Of a stretch of 64,000 bases of DNA, positions 1-8,562 are shown piece by piece (within the stretch, counting starts at the first letter, position 1; each line of letters opens with the position of its first letter). Position numbers and translations under genes: made by a program. The DNA comes from Streptomyces diastaticus subsp. diastaticus (GTDB lineage Bacteria > Actinomycetota > Actinomycetes > Streptomycetales > Streptomycetaceae). The stretch covers positions 1,560,501-1,624,500 of the forward strand of contig NZ_BLLN01000003.1 of assembly GCF_011170125.1 (NCBI RefSeq). The letters are read 5' to 3'. A model generated the notes under the pieces. The model saw only the letters and a list, made by a program, of their open reading frames with translations. It was not told where the DNA came from and ran no database searches.

Positions 1-669
1 CGCACCCACGTACCGGCCGGCCCCGGCGACCGCCCCTTCGACGCCTGCGTCGGCCTCGGCTACCACTGCGAGACCACCTACCAACTCCGCCGCATCACCG
101 GCGTGGACCGCGCCCACTTCTTCGACTGGCTCGACCTCGACCTGGACGCGGTCACCGAAGCCGTGCGGGGCGACTTCCGTGACGTCCTGCGCCCCGGCGC
201 CGTCGAACCCTTCGGCGACGGACGGTGCGCACTGGACCGGGGCAGCGACATCCGCTTCTTCCACGACTTCAGCCCGAGCGACGGAGAGCGGCTCACCCAG
301 GCCGACATCGACACCCAACTCCCGGGCGTGCGAGCCAAATTCGCTGCCCTCGCGGAACGCTGGCGAGAACTGGCGGCCTCCCCGGCACACGTCCTCCACG
401 TCCACCTCGACGCCTTCGACGAGGCGAGCGCCGACGACGTGCGGCGGCTGCGCGCGGTCCTCGCCGCCCACCACCCCGGCCACGCCTGCACCCTCCTGTG
501 GCTGCGCCGGACCCCGCCCGCCGACGCGGACGCCCTGCCGCCCGGCATCCTCCCGCGCACCGTCGCCGCCGCCCCGGGCCGCTGGCAGGGCGACGACCAC
601 GCCTGGGACGCCGTCTTCGGCGGCCTGCGCGTCCCCCGCCCCGCCCTCCCCGAAGCAGGTGACGTATGA
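1..669 (+). CDS. DUF1796 family putative papain-like cysteine peptidase (5' end outside window)
   Basis: The frame is open from base 1, so the start lies upstream of the window. The visible N-terminal part contains FDACVGLGYHCETTYQLRR followed by FFDWLDL, the hallmark of the DUF1796 (putative cysteine peptidase) family. The Cys near the start of that motif would be the candidate nucleophile. About 222 codons are visible, a normal size for the family. The stop TGA overlaps the ATG of the next gene (ATGA), so the two are translationally coupled. In other bacteria such genes often sit with sugar-nucleotide or LmbE/PIG-L genes, as here. Enzymatic activity has not been established for the family as far as I know. 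Confidence 0.8.
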   Translation, partial: RTHVPAGPGDRPFDACVGLGYHCETTYQLRRITGVDRAHFFDWLDLDLDAVTEAVRGDFRDVLRPGAVEPFGDGRCALDRGSDIRFFHDFSPSDGERLTQADIDTQLPGVRAKFAALAERWRELAASPAHVLHVHLDAFDEASADDVRRLRAVLAAHHPGHACTLLWLRRTPPADADALPPGILPRTVAAAPGRWQGDDHAWDAVFGGLRVPRPALPEAGDV

Positions 670-849
670 CCCCGCCCTGGCGCACCGTCGTCCTCTCCCC
701 CCACTTCGACGACGCCGCCCTCTCCGTCGCGGCCCTCGTCCGCCGGCTGGAGCGCCCGCTCGCCGTCGTCACCGTCTTCGGGGGGGGTGCCTCTATGTCC
801 TTCGTCAAGGCGTCCCTGTCAGGTTTGGGGTGGTTCAGGGTTGCTGCGG

Positions 850-2067
850 TTATGCGGCGAGCTCGACGTCGTTCGGTGTCCGGGATTGGTAGAAGGTGCC
901 GTCGCGGAGCATGGCGAACAGGACGCTGACGCGTTGGCGGGCGAGGCGGAGGAGGGCCTGGGTATGGGTCTTGCCGCGGGCTCGTTGCTTGTCGTAGTAG
1001 GCACGGGAGGCGGGATCGGCGTTCATGCAGGCGAAGGCGGACAGGAACATCGCCCGTTTGAGTTGCCGGTTGCCGCCTCGGGGTGCGTGTTCGCCGTGGA
1101 TGGAGGTTCCCGACTGTTTCGTGGTGGGGGCGAGGCCGGCGTAGGAGGCCAGGTGGGCGGCGGTGGGGTAGCTGGTGCCGTCGCCGACGGTGGTCAGCAG
1201 GACGGCGGCGGTCCTGACGCCGACGCCGGGCATCGAGGTCAGGACCGGGGAAAGAGGGTGGGCCTCCAGCAGCGTGTTGATCTGGGCTTCCATCGCCCTG
1301 CGCTGGGTGTGCACGGCGGTCAGGGAAGCGGCCAGGGAGGGGACGACGATGTCCAGGGTGCCGGTGCCCGGGACGACGACGGTCTGCTCGTCGAGCGCGT
1401 CGAAGACGTCATCGATCAGTCGGGCGGCCATGCGCGGGGCCTTCGGGCGGATCAGTTCCACGAGCCGGCGGCGGCCGGCCTTGCGCAGGGCGGCCGGGGA
1501 GCCATAGCGCTCCAGGAGCCAGGTGATTGCCTGGTGGTCCAGACGTGGTCCGAGGACGCGTTCCAGGCTGGGGTGGAACTGGGTGAGCAGGCCGCGTATC
1601 CGGTTGCTGGTGCGGGTGGCCTCGGCGGCGAGGTCCTGGTCGAAGCCGACCAGGACGGTCAGCTCGGCAGTGATCTCGTCGGTCAGTTCCAGGGAGCGCA
1701 GGGTGTGCGGCATCGTCCGTGCGGCGTCCGCGATGACGGCCGCGTCCTTGGCGTCGGTCTTGGCCTCTCCGGGGTAGAGGTCGGCGATGCGGCGCATGGC
1801 CAGGCCGGGCAGGTAGGCGACGCGGCAGCCCGCGTCGCGGGCGACGGTCAACGGCAGGGCGCCGATGGAGGCGGGCTGGTCCACGATCACCAACACGGTG
1901 CCGAACTTCGCGGTCAGCTTGTCGAAGACGGCCCGCAGTTTCGGCTCGCTGTTGGGCAGCGGCTTGTCGAAGACCTTTTTGCCCGCCAGGGTGAGCCCGT
2001 GGCCGTGGTGAGCGGACTTGCCAACGTCCAAACCGAGGAACACGCCCACGTCTTCGATCTCGAACAT
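850..2067 (-). CDS. IS110-family transposase/recombinase (copy 1)
   Basis: A 405-residue protein if started at the ATG at 2067, which is preceded by GGAAGGGG; a longer reading from 2172 would eat into the non-coding end. The N-terminal RuvC-like DEDD domain shows LGLDVGK near residue 10, VDQPAS, and KTDAKDA about residue 120. The C-terminal Transposase_20 (IS116/IS110/IS902) domain has SMPGVGVRTAA and YAGLAPTTKQSG, followed by the conserved Ser region. The enzyme would excise and insert the element through a circular intermediate. The only protein difference seen from copy 2 is Thr versus Val in the LLTTVGDG/LLVTVGDG segment. It appears intact. Confidence 0.93.
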   Translation of the reverse strand: MFEIEDVGVFLGLDVGKSAHHGHGLTLAGKKVFDKPLPNSEPKLRAVFDKLTAKFGTVLVIVDQPASIGALPLTVARDAGCRVAYLPGLAMRRIADLYPGEAKTDAKDAAVIADAARTMPHTLRSLELTDEITAELTVLVGFDQDLAAEATRTSNRIRGLLTQFHPSLERVLGPRLDHQAITWLLERYGSPAALRKAGRRRLVELIRPKAPRMAARLIDDVFDALDEQTVVVPGTGTLDIVVPSLAASLTAVHTQRRAMEAQINTLLEAHPLSPVLTSMPGVGVRTAAVLLTTVGDGTSYPTAAHLASYAGLAPTTKQSGTSIHGEHAPRGGNRQLKRAMFLSAFACMNADPASRAYYDKQRARGKTHTQALLRLARQRVSVLFAMLRDGTFYQSRTPNDVELAA

Positions 2068-2331
2068 CGTGCCCCTTCCAGGGGTGTTGACGGTGCCGGC
2101 CTCGGCTCGGGTGTCGTGCTCGCGCATCCACGTTATGCAGACCTGCCGCCCGCGAACTGCCCGGCATTGCACCGGACCGGACGGTGGCCGGACCTCTGAT
2201 CAGCGTCTCCGACGAACACCCCCGGACCCGGTGACACCACCCCCCAGGTCATTCCTTCGACAGGGGGACACAGTCATGCCGAACCCGGAGGCCAGCGGCC
2301 CTCTTGCAGGACCGCGAAGAACATAACGGGG
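2068..2331 (-). ncRNA. Candidate bridge RNA region of IS110 copy 1
   Basis: This 264-bp stretch between the element's end and the transposase start has no plausible ORF and is the place where IS110-subgroup elements encode their bridge (seek) RNA. It contains several short complementary stretches that could fold, for example CCCCCTGTCG near the middle. It also contains GGCCACCG (minus strand, about 2181-2190), which equals the sequence just right of the insertion site (3877-3884). The assignment rests on position and family knowledge; no structure was computed. Confidence 0.4.
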
Positions 2332-2348
2332 GGGTGCCTCTATGTCCT
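2320..2348 (-). promoter_or_regulatory. Possible promoter formed across the IS copy 2 / copy 1 junction
   Basis: On the minus strand, AGGACA (2343-2348, in the right end of copy 2) and TATGTT (2320-2325, in the left end of copy 1) are separated by exactly 17 bp across the junction. Each box matches 4 of 6 consensus bases. In IS110 elements joining of the two ends in the circle is known to create a promoter; a tandem dimer would do the same. A better -35 (TTGACG, 2353-2358) is too far from TATGTT. Confidence 0.35.
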
Positions 2349-2396
2349 TCGTCAAGGCGTCCCTGTCAGGTTTGGGGTGGTTCAGGGTTGCTGCGG

Positions 2397-3614
2397 TTAT
2401 GCGGCGAGCTCGACGTCGTTCGGTGTCCTGGATTGGTAGAAGGTGCCGTCGCGGAGCATGGCGAACAGGACGCTGACGCGTTGGCGGGCGAGGCGGAGGA
2501 GGGCCTGGGTATGGGTCTTGCCGCGGGCTCGTTGCTTGTCGTAGTAGGCACGGGAGGCGGGATCGGCGTTCATGCAGGCGAAGGCGGACAGGAACATCGC
2601 CCGTTTGAGTTGCCGGTTGCCGCCTCGGGGTGCGTGTTCGCCGTGGATGGAGGTTCCCGACTGCTTCGTGGTGGGGGCGAGGCCAGCGTAGGAGGCCAGG
2701 TGGGCAGCGGTGGGGTAGCTGGTGCCGTCGCCGACGGTGACCAGCAGGACGGCGGCGGTCCTGACGCCGACGCCGGGCATCGAGGTCAGGACCGGGGAAA
2801 GAGGGTGGGCCTCCAGCAGCGTGTTGATCTGGGCTTCCATCGCCCTGCGCTGGGTGTGCACGGCGGTCAGGGAAGCGGCCAGGGAGGGGACGACGATGTC
2901 CAGGGTGCCGGTGCCCGGGACGACGACGGTCTGCTCGTCGAGCGCGTCGAAGACGTCATCGATCAGTCGGGCGGCCATGCGCGGGGCCTTCGGGCGGATC
3001 AGTTCCACGAGCCGGCGGCGGCCGGCCTTGCGCAGGGCGGCCGGGGAGCCATAGCGCTCCAGGAGCCAGGTGATTGCCTGGTGGTCCAGACGTGGTCCGA
3101 GGACGCGTTCCAGGCTGGGGTGGAACTGGGTGAGCAGGCCGCGTATCCGGTTGCTGGTGCGGGTGGCCTCGGCGGCGAGGTCCTGGTCGAAGCCGACCAG
3201 GACGGTCAGCTCGGCAGTGATCTCGTCGGTCAGTTCCAGGGAGCGCAGGGTGTGCGGCATCGTCCGTGCGGCGTCCGCGATGACGGCCGCGTCCTTGGCG
3301 TCGGTCTTGGCCTCTCCGGGGTAGAGGTCGGCGATGCGGCGCATGGCCAGGCCGGGCAGGTAGGCGACGCGGCAGCCCGCGTCGCGGGCGACGGTCAACG
3401 GCAGGGCGCCGATGGAGGCGGGCTGGTCCACGATCACCAACACGGTGCCGAACTTCGCGGTCAGCTTGTCGAAGACGGCCCGCAGTTTCGGCTCGCTGTT
3501 GGGCAGCGGCTTGTCGAAGACCTTTTTGCCCGCCAGGGTGAGCCCGTGGCCGTGGTGAGCGGACTTGCCAACGTCCAAACCGAGGAACACGCCCACGTCT
3601 TCGATCTCGAACAT
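2397..3614 (-). CDS. IS110-family transposase/recombinase (copy 2)
   Basis: The same 405-residue DEDD/Transposase_20 protein as in copy 1, with ATG at 3614 behind a GGAAGGGG ribosome site. It differs from copy 1 by one residue (Val in LLVTVGDG). The N-terminal LGLDVGK and KTDAKDA motifs and the C-terminal MPGVGVRTAA motif are all present, so this copy too should be active. It lies upstream of copy 1 in the direction of transcription. Confidence 0.93.
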   Translation of the reverse strand: MFEIEDVGVFLGLDVGKSAHHGHGLTLAGKKVFDKPLPNSEPKLRAVFDKLTAKFGTVLVIVDQPASIGALPLTVARDAGCRVAYLPGLAMRRIADLYPGEAKTDAKDAAVIADAARTMPHTLRSLELTDEITAELTVLVGFDQDLAAEATRTSNRIRGLLTQFHPSLERVLGPRLDHQAITWLLERYGSPAALRKAGRRRLVELIRPKAPRMAARLIDDVFDALDEQTVVVPGTGTLDIVVPSLAASLTAVHTQRRAMEAQINTLLEAHPLSPVLTSMPGVGVRTAAVLLVTVGDGTSYPTAAHLASYAGLAPTTKQSGTSIHGEHAPRGGNRQLKRAMFLSAFACMNADPASRAYYDKQRARGKTHTQALLRLARQRVSVLFAMLRDGTFYQSRTPNDVELAA

Positions 3615-3878
3615 CGTGCCCCTTCCAGGGGTGTTGACGGTGCCGGCCTCGGCTCGGGTGTCGTGCTCGCGCATCCACGTTATGCAGACCTGCCGCCCGC
3701 GAACTGCCCGGCATTGCACCGGACCGGACGGTGGCCGGACCTCTGATCAGCGTCTCCGACGAACACCCCCGGACCCGGTGACACCACCCCCCAGGTCATT
3801 CCTTCGACAGGGGGACACAGTCATGCCGGGCCCAGAGGCCAGCGGCCCTCTTGCAGGACCGCGAAGAACATAACGGGG
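3615..3878 (-). ncRNA. Candidate bridge RNA region of IS110 copy 2
   Basis: Equivalent of 2068-2331 in copy 1 and almost identical to it, with three differences near the outer end. Unlike copy 1, its outer end abuts the LmbE gene, so any promoter here would have to use a flanking -35 sequence. Assigned by position and family only. Confidence 0.38.
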
Positions 3879-4781
3879 CCACCGCCCGACGGCAGCCCCG
3901 TCTCCTGGTGGGACGCCACCTGCGGCTTCTCCTCGCCCGCCGAGGCGTACGCCTGCCGCCGCGCCGAGGACGCCCGCGCCTGCGCCCTGCTCGAGGCCGA
4001 GCAGACGCTGCTGCCGAACCCGGACGGCCCCTACGGCACGGGCGGGCCACTCGACGGACTGGACGCCCTGCTGGCCGGACTCACCCCGGACACCACGGTC
4101 CTGGTCCCGCTCGGCACCAACCAGCCCGACCACGAGCGGGTACGCCACCAGGCCCTGGCCGCCCTCGACAGGGCCGACGCCCCGCACGCCCTCGTCTACG
4201 CCGACCTGCCCTACACCGGGCACCTCGCCGCATGGGCCACCGACGGCGCGTCCACCGCCCTGGCCACCAGCCGGAAATGGGGTCTCGCCCACCAGCAGCT
4301 GACCCGTGAGCGCCCCTGCACCGTCGCCCACGACATACGCCTCGACGACGAGGAGTGGGCCCGCAAACGCGCCGCCGTCCTCTGCCACGCCTCCCAACTC
4401 GCCCCGCTCGCCGCCGACCACGGCAGTCTGGTGGCCCGCTCGGGCCCGCTGCGCGCGGAGCTGGCCTGGGCGGTCGGCAGACGCGGGGCGCCCGGCGCGT
4501 AGGCGGCAGGCCCCCGCCGGGCCGGGCGCCGCAGGAACGTCAGGCGGCCTTTGGGCCCGGCGCCGGCGCGCTGCCAGAGCCGGCTGCGCCCCCTGCCGTC
4601 GGCACGGGCTCGGTCACGGCCCCGTCCGCCCGTTCACGCAGGTCGCGGACGAGTGCGCGAGAGCCGGTCGGTGCCGTCGGCTGCTCCCGCCCGGGCGACT
4701 CGCGGGCCCGGAAGTGCGGCGGCCGTCCGAGGCGCGCCATCATCGAGACCGCCCGGTACCTCACCGACCCACGGAGGACAC

Positions 4782-5578
4782 ATGCCCCCGCCGCCGTCGG
4801 CACCGCCGCCCGCGATCCGCTGGACCCACGTCTTCGCCGACCGCCCCCGGCCGCGGGAGGAGGCCGTCCGCGCCTTCTGGGCAGCCGTCACCGGGAGCAC
4901 CGCCTCCCCGGCGCGCGGGGAGCGCGGGGAGTTCGCCACCTTCCTGCCGCCCGGTACGGCGGGTCCCTCCGTCAAGCACCGGACGGTCGCCGACGGTTCG
5001 GGCTGGGCCCACGTCGACCTGTGCGTCGAGGGCGTTCCGGGCTTCGTACGGCACGCTGTGCGGGCCGGTGCCGAAGTGGTGTCCGAGGAACGCGGTCTCA
5101 GCGTGCTGCGCTCGCCCGCCGGGCTCGGCCTCCGCGTCGTCCGGTGGGCGGGGGAGCGGACGCCTCCGCCTGTCGTCGACGACGAGCGCCTGGACCAGAT
5201 CTGCCTGGACATCGGCCCCGCCGCCCACGACCGGGAACTCGCCTTCTGGGCCGCGGTGACCGGCTGGCGGGCGGCGCCCACCACCCAGCCCGAGTTCCAC
5301 CGGCTCCGGCCGCCCCCGGACTGCCCGTGCGGTTCCTCGTGCAGCGGCTCGACGACGAGCAGCCGGCCCGCGCCCACCTCGACCTGGCCGTGCTGAGCCC
5401 GGCCTCGGCCCGGGCGCGGCACGAGGCGCTCGGCGCGCGGTTCGTGGCCAGAGGCAAGGAGTGGACCGTCATGCGCGACCCGGCGGGCGCGGTCCACTGC
5501 CTCACCGACCGGGACCCGCGGGTCCCCACCGGCGGGGACGAACCGGCCGGCGGGGCCCGCGGCGTCTTCGGCCGCTGA
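4782..5578 (+). pseudogene. Two-domain VOC (glyoxalase/bleomycin-resistance fold) protein with one frame change
   Basis: The start ATG at 4782 follows GGAGG. About 180 codons encode one VOC domain and the beginning of a second: AEEAVRAFWAAVTG-like and WAHVDLCVEGVPGF in the first, LDQICLDIGPAAHDRELAFW in the second. Near 5318-5325, next to a CCCCC run, the frame must step back by one base to continue as RFLVQRLDDEQPARAHLDLAV and finish with VMRDPAGAVHCLTDRDP at 5578. The joined product is about 265 residues, normal for tandem-VOC proteins of Streptomyces. Either a 1-base deletion inactivates the gene or one base was missed in sequencing. The 4503-4781 gap upstream holds no gene I can support. 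Confidence 0.75.
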
Positions 5579-5588
5579 GCGCGCGCCG

Positions 5589-6326
5589 CTACGGCTGGGG
5601 CGGCGTCGTCGGCGCGGCGGAGGACGGGCCCCGGCGGGGAACCGGGGGCTTGCTCCGCGCGGGCGCGGGGACGGCGATCGCCGTGCAGACCACGCCCGCC
5701 TCCACCCGCCACCGGCCGGAGAACCCGGTGAGCGCCTCACCGGACGTGGTGTGACCCGGTACCAGCAACCGGACGGCGAAGCTTCCGGTGGGACCCGTCC
5801 CCGGCTCGACGACGATGTCGGCCTCCGAGAAGTCCAGCCAGCGCCCCGTCAGAGGGAACCACGCCTTGTACACGCTCTCCTTGGCGCTGAACAGCAGCCG
5901 GTCCCAGTGCACTTCGGGGCGGTCGTGGCACAGGGCCGTGTGCCGCTCGCGCTCGGCGGGCAGGGCGATCATGTCGAGGACGCCTTCGGGCAGCGTGTCG
6001 TGGGGCTCCGCGTCGACCCCCACCGAGCGGAACCGGGAGGCCAGGCCGACCACCGCCGCCCGGTAGCCGGCACAGTGCGTCATGCTGCCCACCACTCCGC
6101 CCGGCCACCGCGGAGCCCCACGCTCGCCGGGGAGCAACGGCGCCGGAGGCAGCCCCAGTTCCGCCATGGCCCGGCGCGCGCAGTGGCGCACCGTGGCGAA
6201 CTCGGCCCGCCGCTTGTGCACGGCGCGGGCGACGACAGCCGCCTCCTCCGGGTACAGCGTGGCCTCCGGGGCCTCCTCGCGGGTCTCCACCACGCTCAGC
6301 CCTTCGGGCAGGATCGTCCCGAGCAT
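5589..6326 (-). CDS. 4'-phosphopantetheinyl transferase, Sfp/EntD type
   Basis: Transfers the phosphopantetheine arm of CoA onto a Ser of acyl/peptidyl carrier proteins. The 245-residue protein shows the ACPS core GVDAEPHD (Asp105, Glu107) and WDRLLFSAKESVYKAW (Glu150, Lys154), the magnesium and CoA binding signature of Sfp-type enzymes, plus MTHCAGYRAA upstream. Its ATG lies one base after the stop of the upstream metallophosphoesterase gene (TGA-C-ATG), so both are one transcript. It ends with a Pro/Ser-rich tail. It probably serves PKS/NRPS or siderophore pathways elsewhere in the genome; no assembly line is in this window. Confidence 0.93.
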   Translation of the reverse strand: MLGTILPEGLSVVETREEAPEATLYPEEAAVVARAVHKRRAEFATVRHCARRAMAELGLPPAPLLPGERGAPRWPGGVVGSMTHCAGYRAAVVGLASRFRSVGVDAEPHDTLPEGVLDMIALPAERERHTALCHDRPEVHWDRLLFSAKESVYKAWFPLTGRWLDFSEADIVVEPGTGPTGSFAVRLLVPGHTTSGEALTGFSGRWRVEAGVVCTAIAVPAPARSKPPVPRRGPSSAAPTTPPQP

Positions 6327-6327
6327 G

Positions 6328-7188
6328 TCAGCGCTCCTTCCCGGCCGGGGCGGGCAGGATGGTCCGCAGGCGCCCCGGTGGGGTCGGGCGGCGCCGCCAT
6401 TCGCGCGGGTAGCCGACGGAGACCTCCTCGAAGCGGACTCCGTCGTGCCAGGTGGTCCGGGGGATGTGCAGGTGTCCGTAGACCATGGCGGCGGCCTCGT
6501 ACCGCAGGTGCCAGTCGGCGGTGAGCTCGGTTCCGCACCACTGGGCGAACTCCGGGTAGTGCAGGACGCGGGTGGGCTCGCGCACCAGCGGATAGTGGTT
6601 CACCAGGACGGTCGGGCGGCCCGCCCGCTCGGCGTCGAGCCGCCGTTCGGTGAGGGCGACTCGGGCCCGGCACCAGTCGTCCCGCCCCGGATACGGGTCC
6701 GGATGCAGCAGCACCTCGTCGGTGCAGACCACTCCGGTCTCGTGCGCGTAGGCGAGGGCCTGCTCCTTGGTGTGGGTCCCGGCCGGCCGCCAGGTGTAGT
6801 CGTAGCCGAGGAAGAGCGGGACGATCAGCGTGGACGTGCCGTCCGCGCCCTCCCAGACCGGGTACGGGTCCTCCGGGGTGACCACGCCGAGGCGGCGGCA
6901 GAGGGCGACCAGATGCTGGTAGCGGGCCTCGCCGCGGAGTTGGACCCTGTCGTCGCGCGGCGTCCACAGCTCGTGGTTGCCGGGCGTCCAGATCACCTTG
7001 GCGAAGTGCCGGCTGAGCACTTCGAGGGTCCACTCCACGTCGTGGACGAACTCGCCGATGTCCCCGGCGACCAGCAGCCAGTCGTCCTCGCCCGTCGGGC
7101 GGAGCCCTTCTACGATCTCGCGGTTCTCCGCGTACCCGATGTGGAGGTCGCTGATCGCGACCAGCCGCCTGCTCACGGACATCCGCAC
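6328..7188 (-). CDS. Metallophosphoesterase coupled to phosphopantetheinyl transferase (PptH-like)
   Basis: A 286-residue calcineurin-like phosphoesterase with the ordered metal motifs ISDLH (Asp14, His16), GDIGE (Asp43), GNHE (Asn71, His72), VNHYPL and GHLH. The 1-bp gap to the transferase gene mirrors mycobacteria, where the metallophosphoesterase PptH, encoded beside PptT, removes phosphopantetheine from carrier proteins. By that analogy this protein may reverse its neighbour's reaction; the sequence alone shows only the fold and the pairing. The start ATG at 7188 is the first of two Met codons (MRM), so position 7182 is an alternative. Confidence 0.9.
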   Translation of the reverse strand: MRMSVSRRLVAISDLHIGYAENREIVEGLRPTGEDDWLLVAGDIGEFVHDVEWTLEVLSRHFAKVIWTPGNHELWTPRDDRVQLRGEARYQHLVALCRRLGVVTPEDPYPVWEGADGTSTLIVPLFLGYDYTWRPAGTHTKEQALAYAHETGVVCTDEVLLHPDPYPGRDDWCRARVALTERRLDAERAGRPTVLVNHYPLVREPTRVLHYPEFAQWCGTELTADWHLRYEAAAMVYGHLHIPRTTWHDGVRFEEVSVGYPREWRRRPTPPGRLRTILPAPAGKER

Positions 7189-7302
7189 CCCTGCGCTCGC
7201 TCCCCAGGGGCGTGGCGACGCCCGCCCCCCGTCGGGGCAGAGCCTACGGAGCCGGACCGGCGGCGTACACCCCGGTCCGGCCCGGTCCGGGCACGGCCGT
7301 GC

Positions 7303-8517
7303 TCACCAGTCGTGCAGGGTGCCGTCCTGGAGGCGGTTGACCGGCAGGTACGCCGCCTCGTAGGGGTGGGCGGCGGCCAGTTCCTCGTCGAGCCGGACAC
7401 CCAGGCCGGGGGCGTCACCGGGGTGGAGGTGGCCGTCGGTGAAGGTGTAGGCGTGCGGGAAGACCTCGTGGGTGAGCGGGGTGTGGCCGGAGTACTCCTG
7501 GATGCCGAAGTTGTGGACGGCCAGGTCCAGGTGGAGGGCGGCCGCCATGCCCACGGGCGAGATGTCCTCGGGTCCGTGGATCGCGGACTTGACCTGGTAC
7601 TGGGCGGCGAAGTCGAAGAGTTTGCGGAGCGGGGTGACGCCGCCGAAGTGGGTGACGGCCGAGCGGGCGTAGTCGATGAGCTGCTCGGTGATGAGGGTCT
7701 GGTAGTCGTGGACGGTGTTGAACACCTCGCCGACCGCCAGCGGTGTGGTGGTGTGGTGGCGGACCAGGCACAGCGCCTCCTGGTTCTCCGCCGGGGTGCA
7801 GTCCTCCAGCCAGAACGGCCGGTACGGCTCCAGGTCCCTGCCGAGACGGGCCGCCTGGATCGGCGTGAGCCGGTGATGGGCGTCGTGCAGCAGCGGCAGC
7901 TCGGGGCCGAACTCCGCGCGGACCGCCTCGAAGACGGCCGGCAGGTGGCGCAGGTACGCGTCGGTGTCCCAGTCCTCCACCAGCGGGCGGGCCTGCTGGT
8001 GGAGGACGGCCGAGCCGTCGCCGTCGGTGGTGTGGACGCCGTACACGGCCCGCAGGCCCGGGACGCCGGTCTGGACGCGGACCGCGGGGTAGCCCTCGGC
8101 GAGCCGGGCGCGGACGGAGTCGAGCAGTTCGGGGATGTCGCGGCCGTTGGCGTGGCCGTAGGTGCCGATCCGGTCGCGGCTGGCGCCGCCCAGGAGCTGG
8201 TACAGGGGGAGTCCGGCGGCCTGTGCCTTGATGTCCCACAGGGCGACGTCGACGGCGGCGACGGCGGCCATGGTGACGGGGCCGCGCCGCCAGTACGCGC
8301 CCCGGTACAGGTACTGCCAGGTGTCCTCGATCCGGTGCGCGTCCAGGCCGGTCAGCAGCGGCGCGACATGGTCCGTCAGGTAGCTGGCGACGGCCAGTTC
8401 GCGCCCGTTCAAGGTGGCGTCACCGAGTCCCGTCAGGCCGTCGTCGGTCGTCAGCTTGAGCGTGACGAAGTTGCGTCCGGGGCTGGTGACGACGACCTTG
8501 GCGTCGACGATCTTCAT
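7303..8517 (-). CDS. manD: D-mannonate dehydratase (ManD/RspA, enolase superfamily)
   Basis: Dehydrates D-mannonate to 2-keto-3-deoxygluconate, a step of hexuronate breakdown. The 404-residue protein carries the ManD hallmarks in order: AVRVQTG and VYGV (Arg and Tyr of the active site), LLHDAHHRL (metal Asp and catalytic His), [12 protein letters not shown] and LAVGEVFN (two metal Glu), HGPEDISP (active-site His), and the conserved C-terminal [10 protein letters not shown]. It is the last gene of an operon behind a sugar ABC transporter, separated from it by 45 bp. This suggests the transporter brings in an aldonate, uronate or uronate-containing sugar. Some ManD relatives are poor catalysts, so the exact substrate is inferred. 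Confidence 0.92.
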   Translation of the reverse strand: MKIVDAKVVVTSPGRNFVTLKLTTDDGLTGLGDATLNGRELAVASYLTDHVAPLLTGLDAHRIEDTWQYLYRGAYWRRGPVTMAAVAAVDVALWDIKAQAAGLPLYQLLGGASRDRIGTYGHANGRDIPELLDSVRARLAEGYPAVRVQTGVPGLRAVYGVHTTDGDGSAVLHQQARPLVEDWDTDAYLRHLPAVFEAVRAEFGPELPLLHDAHHRLTPIQAARLGRDLEPYRPFWLEDCTPAENQEALCLVRHHTTTPLAVGEVFNTVHDYQTLITEQLIDYARSAVTHFGGVTPLRKLFDFAAQYQVKSAIHGPEDISPVGMAAALHLDLAVHNFGIQEYSGHTPLTHEVFPHAYTFTDGHLHPGDAPGLGVRLDEELAAAHPYEAAYLPVNRLQDGTLHDW

Positions 8518-8562
8518 GCGGTGGGTGCTCTTTCCGTGTGGGGCGGTGCGAGGGGAGGCCGG

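Larger units (their letters stand above)
785..2331 (-). mobile_element. IS110-family insertion sequence, copy 1 of a head-to-tail pair
   Basis: A 1547-bp unit is repeated immediately downstream in the same orientation. It carries one transposase on the minus strand, about 65 bp of non-coding DNA at the transposase 3' side and about 265 bp at its 5' side. No terminal inverted repeats are visible, as is usual for IS110. The edges lie in runs of G (8 at the left flank, 7 at the junction, 4 at the right flank), so the ends are uncertain by several bases. The long non-coding stretch upstream of the transposase matches the layout of the IS110 subgroup rather than IS1111. Confidence 0.85.
2332..3878 (-). 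mobile_element. IS110-family insertion sequence, copy 2 of the head-to-tail pair
   Basis: Nearly identical to copy 1 at an offset of exactly 1547 bp and in the same orientation, abutting it directly. I could find nine base differences between the copies (copy 1 positions 882, 1117, 1138, 1159, 1193, 1194, 2282, 2283, 2287). Five lie within 80 bp and three within 6 bp, so they are clustered. The right end is AAGAACATAACGGGG next to the resumed LmbE coding sequence. Confidence 0.85.
666..4502 (+). pseudogene. PIG-L/LmbE-family deacetylase gene split by a tandem IS110 insertion
   Basis: The 5' part (about 666-783) encodes VVLSPHFDDAALS, the PHxDD zinc motif of PIG-L/LmbE de-N-acetylases. The frame then enters an insertion sequence. 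The 3' part resumes at about 3879 with PPPDGSPVSWWDATCGF and continues to a TAG at 4500-4502, with family-like stretches such as LVPLGTNQPDHERVRHQAL. Joining both halves gives a protein of about 250 residues, the expected length. The split removes the zinc site from the C-terminal half, so no functional enzyme is expected. The gene overlaps the upstream DUF1796 gene by ATGA. Exact rejoining is blurred by G runs at both IS ends. Confidence 0.85.

Noticed and set aside
787..2199. Long plus-strand open frames antisense to the IS110 transposases
   Set aside because: They mirror the transposase codons, have Gly/Val/Gln-rich composition and no family content; typical GC-rich shadow frames.
2320..2358. 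TTGACG as -35 for the IS junction promoter
   Set aside because: It is 23-24 bases from the TATGTT box, too far for a standard promoter.
4540..4803. Small minus-strand ORF of 87 codons before the VOC gene
   Set aside because: It overlaps the well-supported VOC start, has no ribosome site or recognisable motif, and looks like a shadow.
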